Positions 18,237 through 27,201 of a stretch of 64,000 nt of DNA are shown here, piece by piece. The position numbers were made by a program, and so were the translations under genes. How positions within the stretch are numbered: the first letter of the stretch is position 1; each line of letters starts with the position of its first letter. Under the pieces are notes generated by a model. The model ran no database searches, had not been told where the DNA came from, and saw nothing but the letters and a program-made list of their open reading frames with translations. This DNA is from Candidatus Babeliales bacterium (lineage in GTDB: Bacteria; Babelota; Babeliae; Babelales; JACPOV01), in contig JBBDJI010000013.1 in assembly GCA_040879965.1 (NCBI GenBank), forward strand, positions 1 to 64,000. The letters run 5' to 3'.

Positions 18237-18968
18237 ATGAATAAGGTATGGCTCTTTTTTCGTTCACTTGTAGGGTATATGATTGTTGGTATTGTATTTT
18301 TGATTTGTTCAATCCCTTGCTTTATTATTGCTTGTTTGCCAGCAAAATGGCGTTATGATAATAAAGTATATTATTGGTTTTTAAATATTTTTTATAAAGG
18401 AATTGTTTGGGCAACTTTTTTGCCAATTACTATTGAGGGCAAAGAAAATATACCAGATAAAGCGGCAATTATTGTTGCGAATCATCAATCATCATTAGAT
18501 ATCCCATTACTTGGTTCTTTAGTAAATTCATATCCACATATCTGGTTATTTTTAGCTCGTTTTGCAAAAATCCCTTTTTTTGGTTTTATCGTGCGCAGAA
18601 TGAATGTAGTGGTTGATCATAGTGGGCTACGAAGATTGATAAGTTCATTAGATACTGCATTTAAAATTATACAAAAACATAAAAGTCATGTGATGATTTT
18701 TCCTGAGGGAGGAAGATATATTGACAATAAAATCCATAAATTTTTGCATGGATTTGCAATACTTGCCAAAAAAACTGGACGACCGGTTGTGCCAGTGTTT
18801 ATGTTTGGTGTAAACAAAGTATATCCACCGGGATCTTTTTTTGTAAGACCGCATCCTATTCATATTATTGTGGGCCGTTCATTTACATTTGAACCAGATG
18901 AACAAGAAGATGATTTTGTGGAACGCGTGTATAATTGGTTTAAGCAAAGAGAACAAGGGCTCAAGTGA
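18237..18968 (+). CDS. plsC: 1-acyl-sn-glycerol-3-phosphate acyltransferase
   Basis: About 243 residues. An N-terminal hydrophobic anchor (residues 10-35) is followed by the acyltransferase motifs: NHQSSLD (His83 and Asp88, the catalytic HX4D) and FPEGG near residue 155, with the lysophospholipid pocket motif around RRMNVVVD. It transfers an acyl chain to lysophosphatidic acid at the inner membrane. I chose the ATG at 18237 with GGGAA upstream; the TTG one codon earlier is less likely. Its stop overlaps the start of batA by 4 bp (GTGA), so it is translated with the Bat genes. Confidence 0.93.
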   Translation: MNKVWLFFRSLVGYMIVGIVFLICSIPCFIIACLPAKWRYDNKVYYWFLNIFYKGIVWATFLPITIEGKENIPDKAAIIVANHQSSLDIPLLGSLVNSYPHIWLFLARFAKIPFFGFIVRRMNVVVDHSGLRRLISSLDTAFKIIQKHKSHVMIFPEGGRYIDNKIHKFLHGFAILAKKTGRPVVPVFMFGVNKVYPPGSFFVRPHPIHIIVGRSFTFEPDEQEDDFVERVYNWFKQREQGLK

Positions 18969-19960
18969 ATTCTTTTTTTTGGTTTAAACATCCTTGGATA
19001 GCCATAGGTGGTATTTTTTTCGTTATTTTTTTAGCATTAATTCGTTGGTTTTGGTATAAACCAATAATGCTTTCTTATTCACTAACTTCTGCATTAAAAA
19101 AGACCGAACAAAAAACAAGTATTATTTTCAAAGTAGTTCCTTTTTTATTACGTGCTGCTTTATTGTACTCTTTAGTGCTTTTTTTAGCGCGACCACAATT
19201 AGTTAATGTGAAGTCAAAAGTACAGACTGAGGGTATTGATATCATGATGGTGCTTGATGCATCAGGTAGTATGCAATGCTTTGATGATGTGCGTGATAGA
19301 CGAAGCCGTTTTGAGGTAGCAAAAAAAGAAGCCATAAGTTTTATTGAGCAAAGAGAAAATGATCAAATTGGGCTTGTAATTTTTGGCAAAGATGCGATTT
19401 CTCGGTGTCCACTTACATTAGATAAACATATTTTGACAGAAATTATTGATAAATTAGAGTTAGGAATGATTGATCCTGATGGCACCGTTTTGAGTATCGC
19501 CATATGTATGGCAGCAAAACGGCTTAAAAATGCAAAAGCAAAAAGCAAAGTTATGATTGTGCTTACTGATGGTGAGCCAACACTTGGGCTTGATTTGCAA
19601 CCGCAGTTAGCGATTAACTTGGTAAAAAAACTTGGTATAAAAGTATATACTATCGGTATTGGCAATGAACAGGGTGGATTCTGGCACGATCCTTTATTTG
19701 GAATAAGGCCAATGGGCTTTCGCTTAAATACTGCTTTATTGCAAGAAATTGCCGGTAATACTGGTGGGCAATTTTATTTAGCTGAAAAGCCGGAAGATAT
19801 GAAGCGTATTTATAATACCATTAATCAGTTAGAAAAAACTGAATATGAAGCACCTATTTTTACGCAGTATACTGATTTAGTATTACCATTTGCGCTGATG
19901 GCATTAGGAATTTTTTTAATTGAATTATTGGTAACATCTTTTGTGTGGTTTAGTATATGA
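18965..19960 (+). CDS. batA: BatA-like VWA-domain membrane protein
   Basis: 331 residues: N-terminal membrane helices (about 10-30 and 58-76), a von Willebrand A domain with a complete MIDAS (DASGS, Asp98/Ser100/Ser102; LTDGE, Asp202), and a C-terminal membrane helix (307-330). BatA proteins of Bacteroidetes, spirochaetes and Leptospira are metal-binding membrane proteins linked to stress tolerance, probably with a MoxR ATPase. It starts with GTG overlapping the plsC stop and overlaps batB by 4 bp. The MIDAS suggests a genuine metal-dependent binding protein. Confidence 0.85.
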   Translation: MNSFFWFKHPWIAIGGIFFVIFLALIRWFWYKPIMLSYSLTSALKKTEQKTSIIFKVVPFLLRAALLYSLVLFLARPQLVNVKSKVQTEGIDIMMVLDASGSMQCFDDVRDRRSRFEVAKKEAISFIEQRENDQIGLVIFGKDAISRCPLTLDKHILTEIIDKLELGMIDPDGTVLSIAICMAAKRLKNAKAKSKVMIVLTDGEPTLGLDLQPQLAINLVKKLGIKVYTIGIGNEQGGFWHDPLFGIRPMGFRLNTALLQEIAGNTGGQFYLAEKPEDMKRIYNTINQLEKTEYEAPIFTQYTDLVLPFALMALGIFLIELLVTSFVWFSI

Positions 19961-20958
19961 CAAGTGAATTTTTTGGAATAACATGGCAAGCGGTGCAATA
20001 TTTAAAATGGATTTTTTTATTAATACCATTTGTAGTACTTATTTTCTGGCAATATCATAATCGTTCTCAAATTATATCTAAGCTTATTGGTAATCAGCAT
20101 ACATTATTGCTTAATTATTCGAAAACAAAGCAAATTATTAAAATGTTTTTATTGATTCTGGGCGTGGTATTTATTTTTTTAGCGCTTTTACAGCCGGCAT
20201 GGGGTAAAAAAGAACAATTAATTGAACAAGAGGGCAGAGATTTACTAATTGCGCTTGATGTATCGCGCAGTATGTTAGCAGAAGATCGTTTGCCTAATCG
20301 GCTTTCGTTTGCTAAAGAAAAAATTAAACAATTAGTTAATCAATTAAATGCAGAACGCATAGGGCTTATTTTATTTTCAGGTTCTACTATTGTGCAATGT
20401 CCATTAACAACTGATTATGGGGCTTTTTTTCTTTTTTTAGATCAACTTGATGCACAGACCATTTCTTCAGGGACCACTTCTTTAGATCAAGCAATTAAGC
20501 AAGCATTAACTATTTTTGAAGGGATGCCAACTAAAAAACATAAGTTAGTGGTAGTACTTACTGATGGTGAAGACTTTTCAAGCAATTTAGCTGATATTAG
20601 ATCTCGTGCATTGCAAGAAGGATTAACTATCTTTACTATAGGCCTTGGCACATTAGAAGGCGCTCCTATACCAGTATTAAACGAACAGGGTGAACAAATA
20701 GGTCATCAAAAAGATGAAAAAGGAAATATAGTTATTTCACGCCTTAATGAAGGTATTTTAAGATCATTGGCTCACGAATCTGGTGGCATTTATTTGCGCG
20801 CTACTGATACCGGAAATGATATAAAAACTTTATTAGAACGTGTGCGAGAATTTGAAAAAGAAAAATTTGAGGAAAAACACGTAAATAACTTAATTGAACG
20901 GTATCCCTATTTTGTTGTTTTAGCGTTTCTGTGTTTTGCATTAGAATGGTTATTATGA
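19957..20958 (+). CDS. batB: BatB-like VWA-domain membrane protein
   Basis: 333 residues with the same plan as batA: membrane helices near residues 16-32 and 60-80, a VWA domain with MIDAS DVSRS (Asp101/Ser103/Ser105) and VVLTDGED, and a short C-terminal hydrophobic end (VVLAFLCFALEWLL). It overlaps batA and batC by ATGA. Two adjacent VWA proteins in one operon are typical of the Bat system and probably form a hetero-complex facing the periplasm. Confidence 0.85.
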   Translation: MTSEFFGITWQAVQYLKWIFLLIPFVVLIFWQYHNRSQIISKLIGNQHTLLLNYSKTKQIIKMFLLILGVVFIFLALLQPAWGKKEQLIEQEGRDLLIALDVSRSMLAEDRLPNRLSFAKEKIKQLVNQLNAERIGLILFSGSTIVQCPLTTDYGAFFLFLDQLDAQTISSGTTSLDQAIKQALTIFEGMPTKKHKLVVVLTDGEDFSSNLADIRSRALQEGLTIFTIGLGTLEGAPIPVLNEQGEQIGHQKDEKGNIVISRLNEGILRSLAHESGGIYLRATDTGNDIKTLLERVREFEKEKFEEKHVNNLIERYPYFVVLAFLCFALEWLL

Positions 20959-22148
20959 AGAAATTATATAGTACTATCTTTATTTTTTTATTATCGAGTA
21001 ATACATTTTTTGCGGTGCAGTTTTTAAAAGAATATCAAGCCACTAAAGCATACGAACAAAATGATTTTCAAAAAGCAAAACAGGTGTTGGAAGAATTAGT
21101 TTTGAGAGATCATACCAATTACAAAGCATTATATAATTTAGCAAAAGTGGCGTATGCACAAAAAGATTTTGAAAATGCAGAAGGTTATTTTTCTCAAGTA
21201 CTGGAAAAAGAATCATTATCCAAGCAAGAAAACATCCAAGCTTCATTTGATTTAGGTAATACGCAAGTACAATTAAAGAAATTTCAGGAAGCCTTGCAAA
21301 GCTACGAGCAAGTATTAAAAATAGATAAAGATCATGAATACGCAAAAAAAATGATTGATAATATCAAAAAGATTTTAGAACAACAGCAACAACAAGAAGA
21401 AAATCAGCAAAACCAAAATAAGCAGCCTCAACAAAAGAAACAAAAAGACGAGCAGCAAGAAAAACAATCTGATCAAGATAATCAGCCACAGGGAAATAAA
21501 GAAGAACAACAATCACAAGATCAACAATCTGAACAAGATAAGCAGCAATCATCGCAACAGCAAAAATCTAAAGATGATGGTGATGATCAAGAAAATAACG
21601 GTAAAGGAAAGCAAGATAATCCAGACGCCGAAAATCAAGAACAAAATAATGGTGAAACGTCATCTGAGGAAAAACAATCTTCAGAAAGTCCATCGCAAAA
21701 AGAAGATGATCAAGAACAGCAATCCCAACCCCAAGAAGATGAAAATAACCCTGAAGATGGAGATGGCGCATCTAAAGGTGAAAATCAGGGGGGAGATAAA
21801 AAAAATGAGCAAAGAAAAAAAGGGTCTAATAATAGAGGTGCGCAGCAATCTGAAAAAAAACAAGATACCGAAAACGGTAATAATGATAAATCTGATCATG
21901 ATGAAAATTCCTCATCGCCAGAATCTACTCCTACTCCATCTGAAGATAAAGAAGATGAACAAAAAGAACAAGATATTGAAGGCTTAGCTGATAAAGAAGC
22001 ACTTGATAAAACAGATGAAATTTTAGATGATAATGAAAAAATGTTATTAAAAGTTTTAGAAGAACATGATGCGCAAGCAATTAAAGAATTGCTCAAAGGA
22101 ACAATGAAACAAGAAATGCGGGAGCGTCATGGCCAAAAAAATTGGTAG
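20955..22148 (+). CDS. batC: BatC-like TPR protein with long Gln/Glu/Asp/Asn-rich tail
   Basis: About 397 residues. Signal peptide (MKKLYSTIFIFLLSSNTFFA), two to three TPR units (about 25-130), then some 210 residues dominated by Gln, Glu, Asp, Asn, Lys and Ser, and a more ordered helical C-terminus (GLADKEALDKTDEILDDNEK). BatC proteins carry TPRs and are probably periplasmic scaffolds for the VWA proteins. I start at the ATG at 20955, overlapping the batB stop as ATGA, not at the earlier in-frame codon at 20931. The tail is low complexity and likely disordered. Confidence 0.8.
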   Translation: MKKLYSTIFIFLLSSNTFFAVQFLKEYQATKAYEQNDFQKAKQVLEELVLRDHTNYKALYNLAKVAYAQKDFENAEGYFSQVLEKESLSKQENIQASFDLGNTQVQLKKFQEALQSYEQVLKIDKDHEYAKKMIDNIKKILEQQQQQEENQQNQNKQPQQKKQKDEQQEKQSDQDNQPQGNKEEQQSQDQQSEQDKQQSSQQQKSKDDGDDQENNGKGKQDNPDAENQEQNNGETSSEEKQSSESPSQKEDDQEQQSQPQEDENNPEDGDGASKGENQGGDKKNEQRKKGSNNRGAQQSEKKQDTENGNNDKSDHDENSSSPESTPTPSEDKEDEQKEQDIEGLADKEALDKTDEILDDNEKMLLKVLEEHDAQAIKELLKGTMKQEMRERHGQKNW

Positions 22149-23841
22149 CCTCTTTTTAATATTATTTTATATACCTCTCTGTTTTGCTGCACATATTACT
22201 ATGCAATTAATGGATAGTGCAGGAGATACGGTTCAGCAGGTTGCCGTTAATGTGCCTTTTTTTATAGAAGTTGCCGTAACGAGTGAAGATAGTCTTAATA
22301 GCACAATTTCAGTTCCTTCTATTGAAGGATTAAAACCTTTTATCATTGAAGAAAAAACACATGTTAGTACGATTAATAGTATAATTAATGGGAAACGTTC
22401 AATAAAAAAAATATTTAGATTTATTTTACGTGCAGAAAAACAAGGAGCATATCTGATTGGTCCTGCGCATACCACTATTAATAATCGACGAGTTTCATCT
22501 AATACGTTAGTAATCAGGGTTGGTGCCCAACAAATAATCAATGCAACGGAACCTTTTTTGCGTTTACTCATTGATAAAGCCCAAGTATTTGTGGGAGAAT
22601 CTATTCAATGTACATTACGTTTTTATCCCGGCAAATCAACAAGTTTAGATGGCATTTCACAACCAGAATTTCCTGATTTTGATACACGTCCGTTGGAAGG
22701 GCCATTTTCTGGTGAAGAAGTAATCGATACTAATCCAACAAAATATATTGAATGGCGTACCACATTATTTCCCCAAAAAACAGGAACTTTAACTATTCCT
22801 TCAATAGCTGCTATTTATAAAATACCCCGAAAAAAAAGACCGATGGCGTTTGAAATGTTTGATCGCTTTTTCGATAGAGGCTTAGAACAAAAGCAAGCTT
22901 TTTCAAATGTAATCAAAATAAAAGTAGATCCATTGCCGGAGCATACAAAGCCGGTGCATGGCATTGGCGATTTTAATGCGCTTAAAGCTGAAGTAGATCA
23001 TCAAGTTGCACAAGAAGGCGAAGCGATTGTGTATCGATTAATTTTAGAAGGAAATGGCAACTTTGAAACGATAAATTCTATAGATTTAGTTATGCCGGAT
23101 GGATTAAAATATTATGAATCAAAAAGCTATATGGACGAATCAAAAACAAAAGGAGATCAGCGAAAGTTTTTTGAATATATTATTCAAGGAATTAAACCAG
23201 GTGAATGGAAGATACCTGCACAATTATTTACTTTTTTTAATTTAAAAACGGGGACACATCAAGATTTATTGAGCAATGAAGTAGAAACGATGATCAAAGA
23301 ATCAACATCATTGCCAAAACAATCTGTAGATAATACACGTAATAGTAATAGTAATGCAAACAATTTTATATTGCCTATTGTTGAAGATGGTTTATGGCAT
23401 GCACAGCGAGAACGTAAAATGCCATGGCATATATTTTTTTTATTATGTAGTTTGCCATTATCATTATCAATGGGTTACTTTTTATATCGTGTTCGATTAA
23501 ACCGTATGCAAGAACGTGTTAAATTAATGCGACAAAAAAATGCTTTTAAAATTGCGTATGCTACGCTAAAAAAAATTACCATAACACAAGATCTTTCGCA
23601 GCTATCTTTATTAATACATCAATTATTTGCTGATTATTGGATGATTCCCATGCAAGAACTTTCAGACGAATTTATTCTTAATAAATTAAAAAAGACTGAT
23701 TGCCCACAAGATGTAATTGAAAATTGGCATACTTTTTATGAAGAATTACTAAGCTATACATTTGGTATAATGCAAAATAAGCAAGATGAAACTTTTGATC
23801 GTGTAAAAAAATGGTTAGATTATTTAAAAACGATATTATGA
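22129..23841 (+). CDS. batD: BatD-like membrane protein
   Basis: 570 residues. Signal peptide (MAKKIGSLFLILFYIPLCFA), then repeated beta-sandwich regions containing FLRLLIDKAQVFVGESIQCTL-like strands typical of BatD (residues 30-400), a membrane helix near 432-455, and a cytoplasmic helical tail of about 110 residues. BatD is an anchored protein of the Bat oxygen/stress tolerance system. The start overlaps the end of batC by 20 bp; the stop overlaps batE (ATGA). Family assignment rests on context plus domain layout. Confidence 0.8.
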   Translation: MAKKIGSLFLILFYIPLCFAAHITMQLMDSAGDTVQQVAVNVPFFIEVAVTSEDSLNSTISVPSIEGLKPFIIEEKTHVSTINSIINGKRSIKKIFRFILRAEKQGAYLIGPAHTTINNRRVSSNTLVIRVGAQQIINATEPFLRLLIDKAQVFVGESIQCTLRFYPGKSTSLDGISQPEFPDFDTRPLEGPFSGEEVIDTNPTKYIEWRTTLFPQKTGTLTIPSIAAIYKIPRKKRPMAFEMFDRFFDRGLEQKQAFSNVIKIKVDPLPEHTKPVHGIGDFNALKAEVDHQVAQEGEAIVYRLILEGNGNFETINSIDLVMPDGLKYYESKSYMDESKTKGDQRKFFEYIIQGIKPGEWKIPAQLFTFFNLKTGTHQDLLSNEVETMIKESTSLPKQSVDNTRNSNSNANNFILPIVEDGLWHAQRERKMPWHIFFLLCSLPLSLSMGYFLYRVRLNRMQERVKLMRQKNAFKIAYATLKKITITQDLSQLSLLIHQLFADYWMIPMQELSDEFILNKLKKTDCPQDVIENWHTFYEELLSYTFGIMQNKQDETFDRVKKWLDYLKTIL

Positions 23842-24563
23842 AAATAAAATACTTTTTACTCAGTATTACGGTTCTTTTTTTGATGCAAGTACAAGCAAAT
23901 GATCAAGAAATTTTTTTACAAGCAAATCATATTTATCATGAAAATAATTTTGAAGAGGCTCTTAAGCAATATCAGGCGATAGAGCAAAAAGGCCCGAGTG
24001 TTTGGTATAACATGGGTAATTGTAATTATTATTTAAAAAACGTTGCTGATTCATTGATTTGTTGGCGAAGATCCCAATTAACCGGTAATTCTACTATTCA
24101 TAGACTTGCGCAACAGAATATTGATGATTTACACAAAGAACTGAAACATACCATGCCAAGTTCCTATAATTTTTTTGATATGCTCCAAGCGTGGAGTATG
24201 TCATTCCCATTATTTTTATGGCAATGTATGTTTTTGCTTGCATGGGTTTTTCTCTTTTTAATGGGTAGTGCTTACCCACGAAAAGGCTCTCGTTTATTAA
24301 CATTTATATTTGGTATCAGTGCCCTAGCACTTGCCGTTATGTTAATTGTTAAATATACTGCTACAACTAAAGATATTGGCATTATAATAAAGGAAACTCC
24401 ATTGTATATAAGCCCAAGTAATCGTGTTAATGTGCAAGCAACTATGTATGAAGGGCAAGAAGTTGTAATAACACAAAAACATAATGCTTGGTATAAAATA
24501 AACCATGATATACATATTGGCTGGATTCCTGATGATGCCGTTGTGCGATTAAAAGAAACATAA
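23838..24563 (+). CDS. batE: BatE-like TPR/SH3 membrane protein
   Basis: About 241 residues: signal peptide (MKIKYFLLSITVLFLMQVQA), one to two TPR units (FLQANHIYHENNFEEALKQY; VWYNMGNCNYYLKN), two membrane helices (about 112-130 and 142-160), and a C-terminal SH3-like domain (about 170-235: LYISPSNRVNVQATMYEGQEV, WIPDDAVV). This is the BatE layout. I place the start at the ATG at 23838, overlapping batD by 4 bp. It closes the Bat operon; no moxR ATPase or DUF58 gene is present next to it. Confidence 0.8.
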   Translation: MKIKYFLLSITVLFLMQVQANDQEIFLQANHIYHENNFEEALKQYQAIEQKGPSVWYNMGNCNYYLKNVADSLICWRRSQLTGNSTIHRLAQQNIDDLHKELKHTMPSSYNFFDMLQAWSMSFPLFLWQCMFLLAWVFLFLMGSAYPRKGSRLLTFIFGISALALAVMLIVKYTATTKDIGIIIKETPLYISPSNRVNVQATMYEGQEVVITQKHNAWYKINHDIHIGWIPDDAVVRLKET

Positions 24564-24674
24564 AAAAATCGAGCATGAAGGCCTATAATCATTAAGCATA
24601 AACATATACACAAATTACATATTTATATTTACATAAGCCTAGGTATTTTATGTGGCCTAGTTTTTTTTATTTGT

Positions 24675-25340
24675 TTGGAATATCTTTCGATGGATAGGCA
24701 GTATCGCTTTTTACTGCAACAAAAAAAATTATATGAATATTATACTCGATCATACCAAACATTTTTAGTACATGCGCAAGAATGTAATTCTCAAATGAGG
24801 CAAGTAGAACAAGAACTTCAGCCCGCTGTTATTCCTATTGAGCAGCACATAATTAGTAAAAATGAAAAGCCATCGACTGTTCATCGCAATAGGTTTTTAA
24901 GGCAATCAAGGCATATAAAAAATCAAAAAATGTACTGGCCGCTTGAACGTTCAAGTTTTTGGTTAAGTTCTAAATTTGGCCCAAGAAAAAAAGAAAATGG
25001 TATTTTAGGATACCATTATGGGATTGATATGGCAGCAGCTAAAGGGACCCCCGTTATGGCAGCTTCAGCTGGTATTGTCATAGAGGCAAGTTATTCTAAT
25101 AAGGGATACGGTAAAACTATCCTTATTGCTCATGATGATGGTATTTTTCATACTCGTTATGCCCATTTGGATGAGATTTTAGTTAAAGTAGGTCAAAAAG
25201 TTAAACCTGGCTTACGAATTGGATCAGTGGGCAATACAGGAGCTGTTCGCGGTGAAAATGGTGGTAGAAATGCGTATCATTTGCATTTTGAAGTAAAGAA
25301 AAGAGGCTCGCATATTGACCCTTTGTCAATTTTAACCTAA
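24675..25340 (+). CDS. M23-family metallopeptidase (LytM-type), membrane anchored
   Basis: The C-terminal part is a LytM/M23 domain: GYHYGIDMAA (zinc His and Asp), HTRYAHLDEI, and YHLHFEVKK (HxH). Such enzymes cut peptide cross-bridges in murein in the periplasm, or act as regulators. The N-terminal part is a coiled coil. The first conventional start in frame is TTG at 24675. However, the frame is open back to 24579 and encodes a basic stretch and a membrane helix (ISLGILCGLVFFICLEYL) just upstream, without ATG or GTG. An ATT at 24591 with GAAGG 9 bp upstream could be the true start and would supply the missing export signal. Confidence 0.8.
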   Translation: MEYLSMDRQYRFLLQQKKLYEYYTRSYQTFLVHAQECNSQMRQVEQELQPAVIPIEQHIISKNEKPSTVHRNRFLRQSRHIKNQKMYWPLERSSFWLSSKFGPRKKENGILGYHYGIDMAAAKGTPVMAASAGIVIEASYSNKGYGKTILIAHDDGIFHTRYAHLDEILVKVGQKVKPGLRIGSVGNTGAVRGENGGRNAYHLHFEVKKRGSHIDPLSILT

Positions 25341-25387
25341 TCTATAAGAGATCAAAAAGATCAAAAAAGTTACCGAGAGGATTTATC

Positions 25388-26266
25388 GTGAGTATGATAC
25401 AAAAAACATGGAAATGGTTTAGACGACCCAATAAATCAACTTTTGCTCAATATGTTGAAACATTTTTAATAATTTTACCTTTAGCATTTGTTATCCGCAC
25501 CTATTTTTATGGGCTTTATCAAGTGCCAACTGGCTCAATGGAAACAACAATGTTAGTAGGCGAGCGGTTTTTTGCCGATAAGTTTACGGTATTATTCTGG
25601 CCACCAAAAAGAGGTGATATTATATCTTTTAATGACCCTGTTTTTGAATATTCAGATAATAAATATAAGCGATTATTTGAGCAATATGTCTGGGGGCCAA
25701 GCAATTGGACTAAGCGAGTAATTGGAATACCAGGAGATCATATAAAAGGTATCATTGAAGATGGCAAGCCGGTTATTTATTTGAATGATGAAAAATTAGA
25801 TGAACCATATGTAAATAAACATCCGCTAATTGCTGTTTATAAAGAAGGAAAAATGCCGCCGTTTGAATTTAGATCTTGGGATAAATTGGTTGACTTTGAA
25901 GATCAACCTTTTTATAAAATGGATTCTATTAATGTAAAAAAAGCGGCTCGTTTATTAAATCAGTTTGGGCAAGAAGCAATTCGTTATCCCGGGGTACCCG
26001 AAGTTAACGGCTATGGGCGAAATGTTGATGAATACGACGTGTATTTAGGGCCTACGCAGTATTGGGTAATGGGAGATAATAGACGAGCAAGTAACGATTC
26101 TCGTTTTTGGGGACCCCTTGATTCTGAACATATTCATGGTAAGATCGTTTGGCGTATAATTTCAGTTGATAGTAGCGATCCATGGCTTGTTTTTGATATT
26201 TTGCAGCATCCAATAGAGTTTTGGTCACGCGTGCGTTGGAATCGATTCTTTCAACGAATGCAATAA
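25388..26266 (+). CDS. lepB: Signal peptidase I
   Basis: 292 residues. One N-terminal membrane helix (about 22-38), then the S26 boxes: YQVPTGSMETT with nucleophile Ser50, KRGDIISF, TKRVIGIPGD with general base Lys109, and the C-terminal box GDNRRASNDSRFWG. It removes signal peptides from exported proteins on the periplasmic side. It starts with GTG after GAGAGGA. Given how many signal-peptide proteins lie in this window, it is a busy enzyme here. A stretch of about 90 residues between the Lys box and GDNRR is longer than in minimal LepB. Confidence 0.95.
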   Translation: MSMIQKTWKWFRRPNKSTFAQYVETFLIILPLAFVIRTYFYGLYQVPTGSMETTMLVGERFFADKFTVLFWPPKRGDIISFNDPVFEYSDNKYKRLFEQYVWGPSNWTKRVIGIPGDHIKGIIEDGKPVIYLNDEKLDEPYVNKHPLIAVYKEGKMPPFEFRSWDKLVDFEDQPFYKMDSINVKKAARLLNQFGQEAIRYPGVPEVNGYGRNVDEYDVYLGPTQYWVMGDNRRASNDSRFWGPLDSEHIHGKIVWRIISVDSSDPWLVFDILQHPIEFWSRVRWNRFFQRMQ

Positions 26267-26339
26267 AAAAGTTGCATGCTTAAGATTTTTTGCTACATTG
26301 AATGTATATAAAAAAATCTAATATAAAAAAAGGATTTTA

Positions 26340-26840
26340 ATGAGGCATGAAATACGAAATAGCATTTTTGTAATGTTCGGACTTTCTACTTTGACATTAT
26401 TAAGTTCCTGCACTTGGTGGGAAGAAAAAAAAGATGAAAAAGCAGCATCGCTTATTGTGGTTAATGTTTTAAGTAAAAAATACTTTGATGATTGCCATAT
26501 TAAGGGATCGGTTAATATTGAAATGGATGCGCTTAAGGATCATGCAGAGAAAAACTGGAATAAAGCAAAAGATCAAATAGTGCTTTATTGTGGAAATTAT
26601 ATGTGTACTGCAAGTGGTGAATCTGCACGAATGCTCAAGCAAATGGGCTTTCAGCATGTATGGGCATATGAAGGAGGAACTGCTGAGTGGAAGCAATTGG
26701 ATTATCCAGTTGAAGGTGTTTGCACGGCAGGTTATTTAACAAGTTTTAAAAAACCTGAAGGATATGAAGCTGAAGCAAATACACCAGTAATAACCTCTCA
26801 AGAGCTCAAAAGCAAAATGGAAGAATTCGACTTGCTTTAG
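26340..26840 (+). CDS. Rhodanese-like lipoprotein
   Basis: 166 residues. The N-terminus has a lipoprotein-type signal (LTLLSSC, lipid-modified Cys near residue 24). The rest is one rhodanese domain: IVVNVLSKKYFDDCHIKGSVNI, and the active-loop sequence LYCGNYMCTASGESA, where one Cys carries the sulfane sulfur, followed by GFQHVWAYEGGTAEW. Exported single-domain rhodaneses act in sulfur transfer or thiol redox. The C-terminal 25 residues are not part of the domain. AAAGGA precedes the ATG. Confidence 0.8.
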   Translation: MRHEIRNSIFVMFGLSTLTLLSSCTWWEEKKDEKAASLIVVNVLSKKYFDDCHIKGSVNIEMDALKDHAEKNWNKAKDQIVLYCGNYMCTASGESARMLKQMGFQHVWAYEGGTAEWKQLDYPVEGVCTAGYLTSFKKPEGYEAEANTPVITSQELKSKMEEFDLL

Positions 26841-26866
26841 GCAGTTGAAATTCCTGCCGACCTTTT

Positions 26867-26941
26867 GGCGGCATAGCCAAGTGGTAAGGCAAGGGTCTGC
26901 AAAACCCTGATTCCCCGGTTCGAATCCGGGTGCCGCCTCCA
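26867..26941 (+). tRNA. tRNA-Cys (GCA)
   Basis: Cloverleaf: acceptor GGCGGCA/TGCCGCC, anticodon stem AGGGT/ACCCT with loop CTGCAAA (anticodon GCA at 26899-26901), T-arm CCCGG TTCGAAT CCGGG, discriminator T typical of tRNA-Cys, and encoded CCA at 26939-26941. Confidence 0.97.
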
Positions 26942-26955
26942 AAAAGTCTTTTCAT

Positions 26956-27042
26956 GCCGGGATGGCGGAATAGGTAGACGCAAAGGACTTAAAATCCTTC
27001 GGGAGTTTTCCCGTGCCGGTTCGAGTCCGGCTCTCGGCACCA
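26956..27042 (+). tRNA. tRNA-Leu (TAA)
   Basis: Cloverleaf with acceptor GCCGGGA/TCTCGGC, anticodon stem AAGGA/TCCTT with loop CTTAAAA (anticodon TAA at 26990-26992), a long variable arm (CGGGAG TTTT CCCG), T-arm with GTTCGAGTCC, discriminator A and encoded CCA. It lies 14 bp from tRNA-Cys, so both are one transcript. Confidence 0.97.
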
Positions 27043-27052
27043 AAAATAAAAT

Positions 27053-27104
27053 ATGGCTGATTGTTATGCGATTTTTTTGAATAACAGAGGCCATTATTTT
27101 TTTG
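27053..27104 (+). terminator. Likely terminator of the tRNA pair
   Basis: Imperfect inverted repeat ATGGC...TTGTTAT (27053-27067) against ATAACA...GGCCAT (27081-27094), followed by a run of T. It lies 10 bp after the tRNA-Leu end. Confidence 0.55.
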
Positions 27105-27173
27105 TTCGAAGTTTTATTAAAAAAAGTGGTAGGTTATCCATAAAAAAATGCATAAATAGTCTATAAAAATTAC

Positions 27174-27201
27174 TTGACAAAACCTGTATGCATTATAAAG
27201 T
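27174..27201 (+). promoter_or_regulatory. Promoter of the HU gene
   Basis: A perfect TTGACA (27174-27179) is followed after 16 bp by TAAAGT (27196-27201), or after 14 bp by TATAAA. It lies about 80 bp before the HU start; a strong sigma-70 type promoter fits an abundant nucleoid protein. Confidence 0.65.

Noticed and set aside
21574-21987. Lys-rich frame inside batC
   Set aside because: It is a register shift of the CAA/GAA/GAT-rich low-complexity region, without ribosome site or homology.
26736-27094. Two overlapping minus-strand open frames across the tRNA genes
   Set aside because: They are the reverse complement of tRNA-Cys and tRNA-Leu; such tRNA shadows are common false proteins.
27053-27166. 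37-codon frame after tRNA-Leu
   Set aside because: No ribosome site, and the region is better explained by the hairpin terminator.
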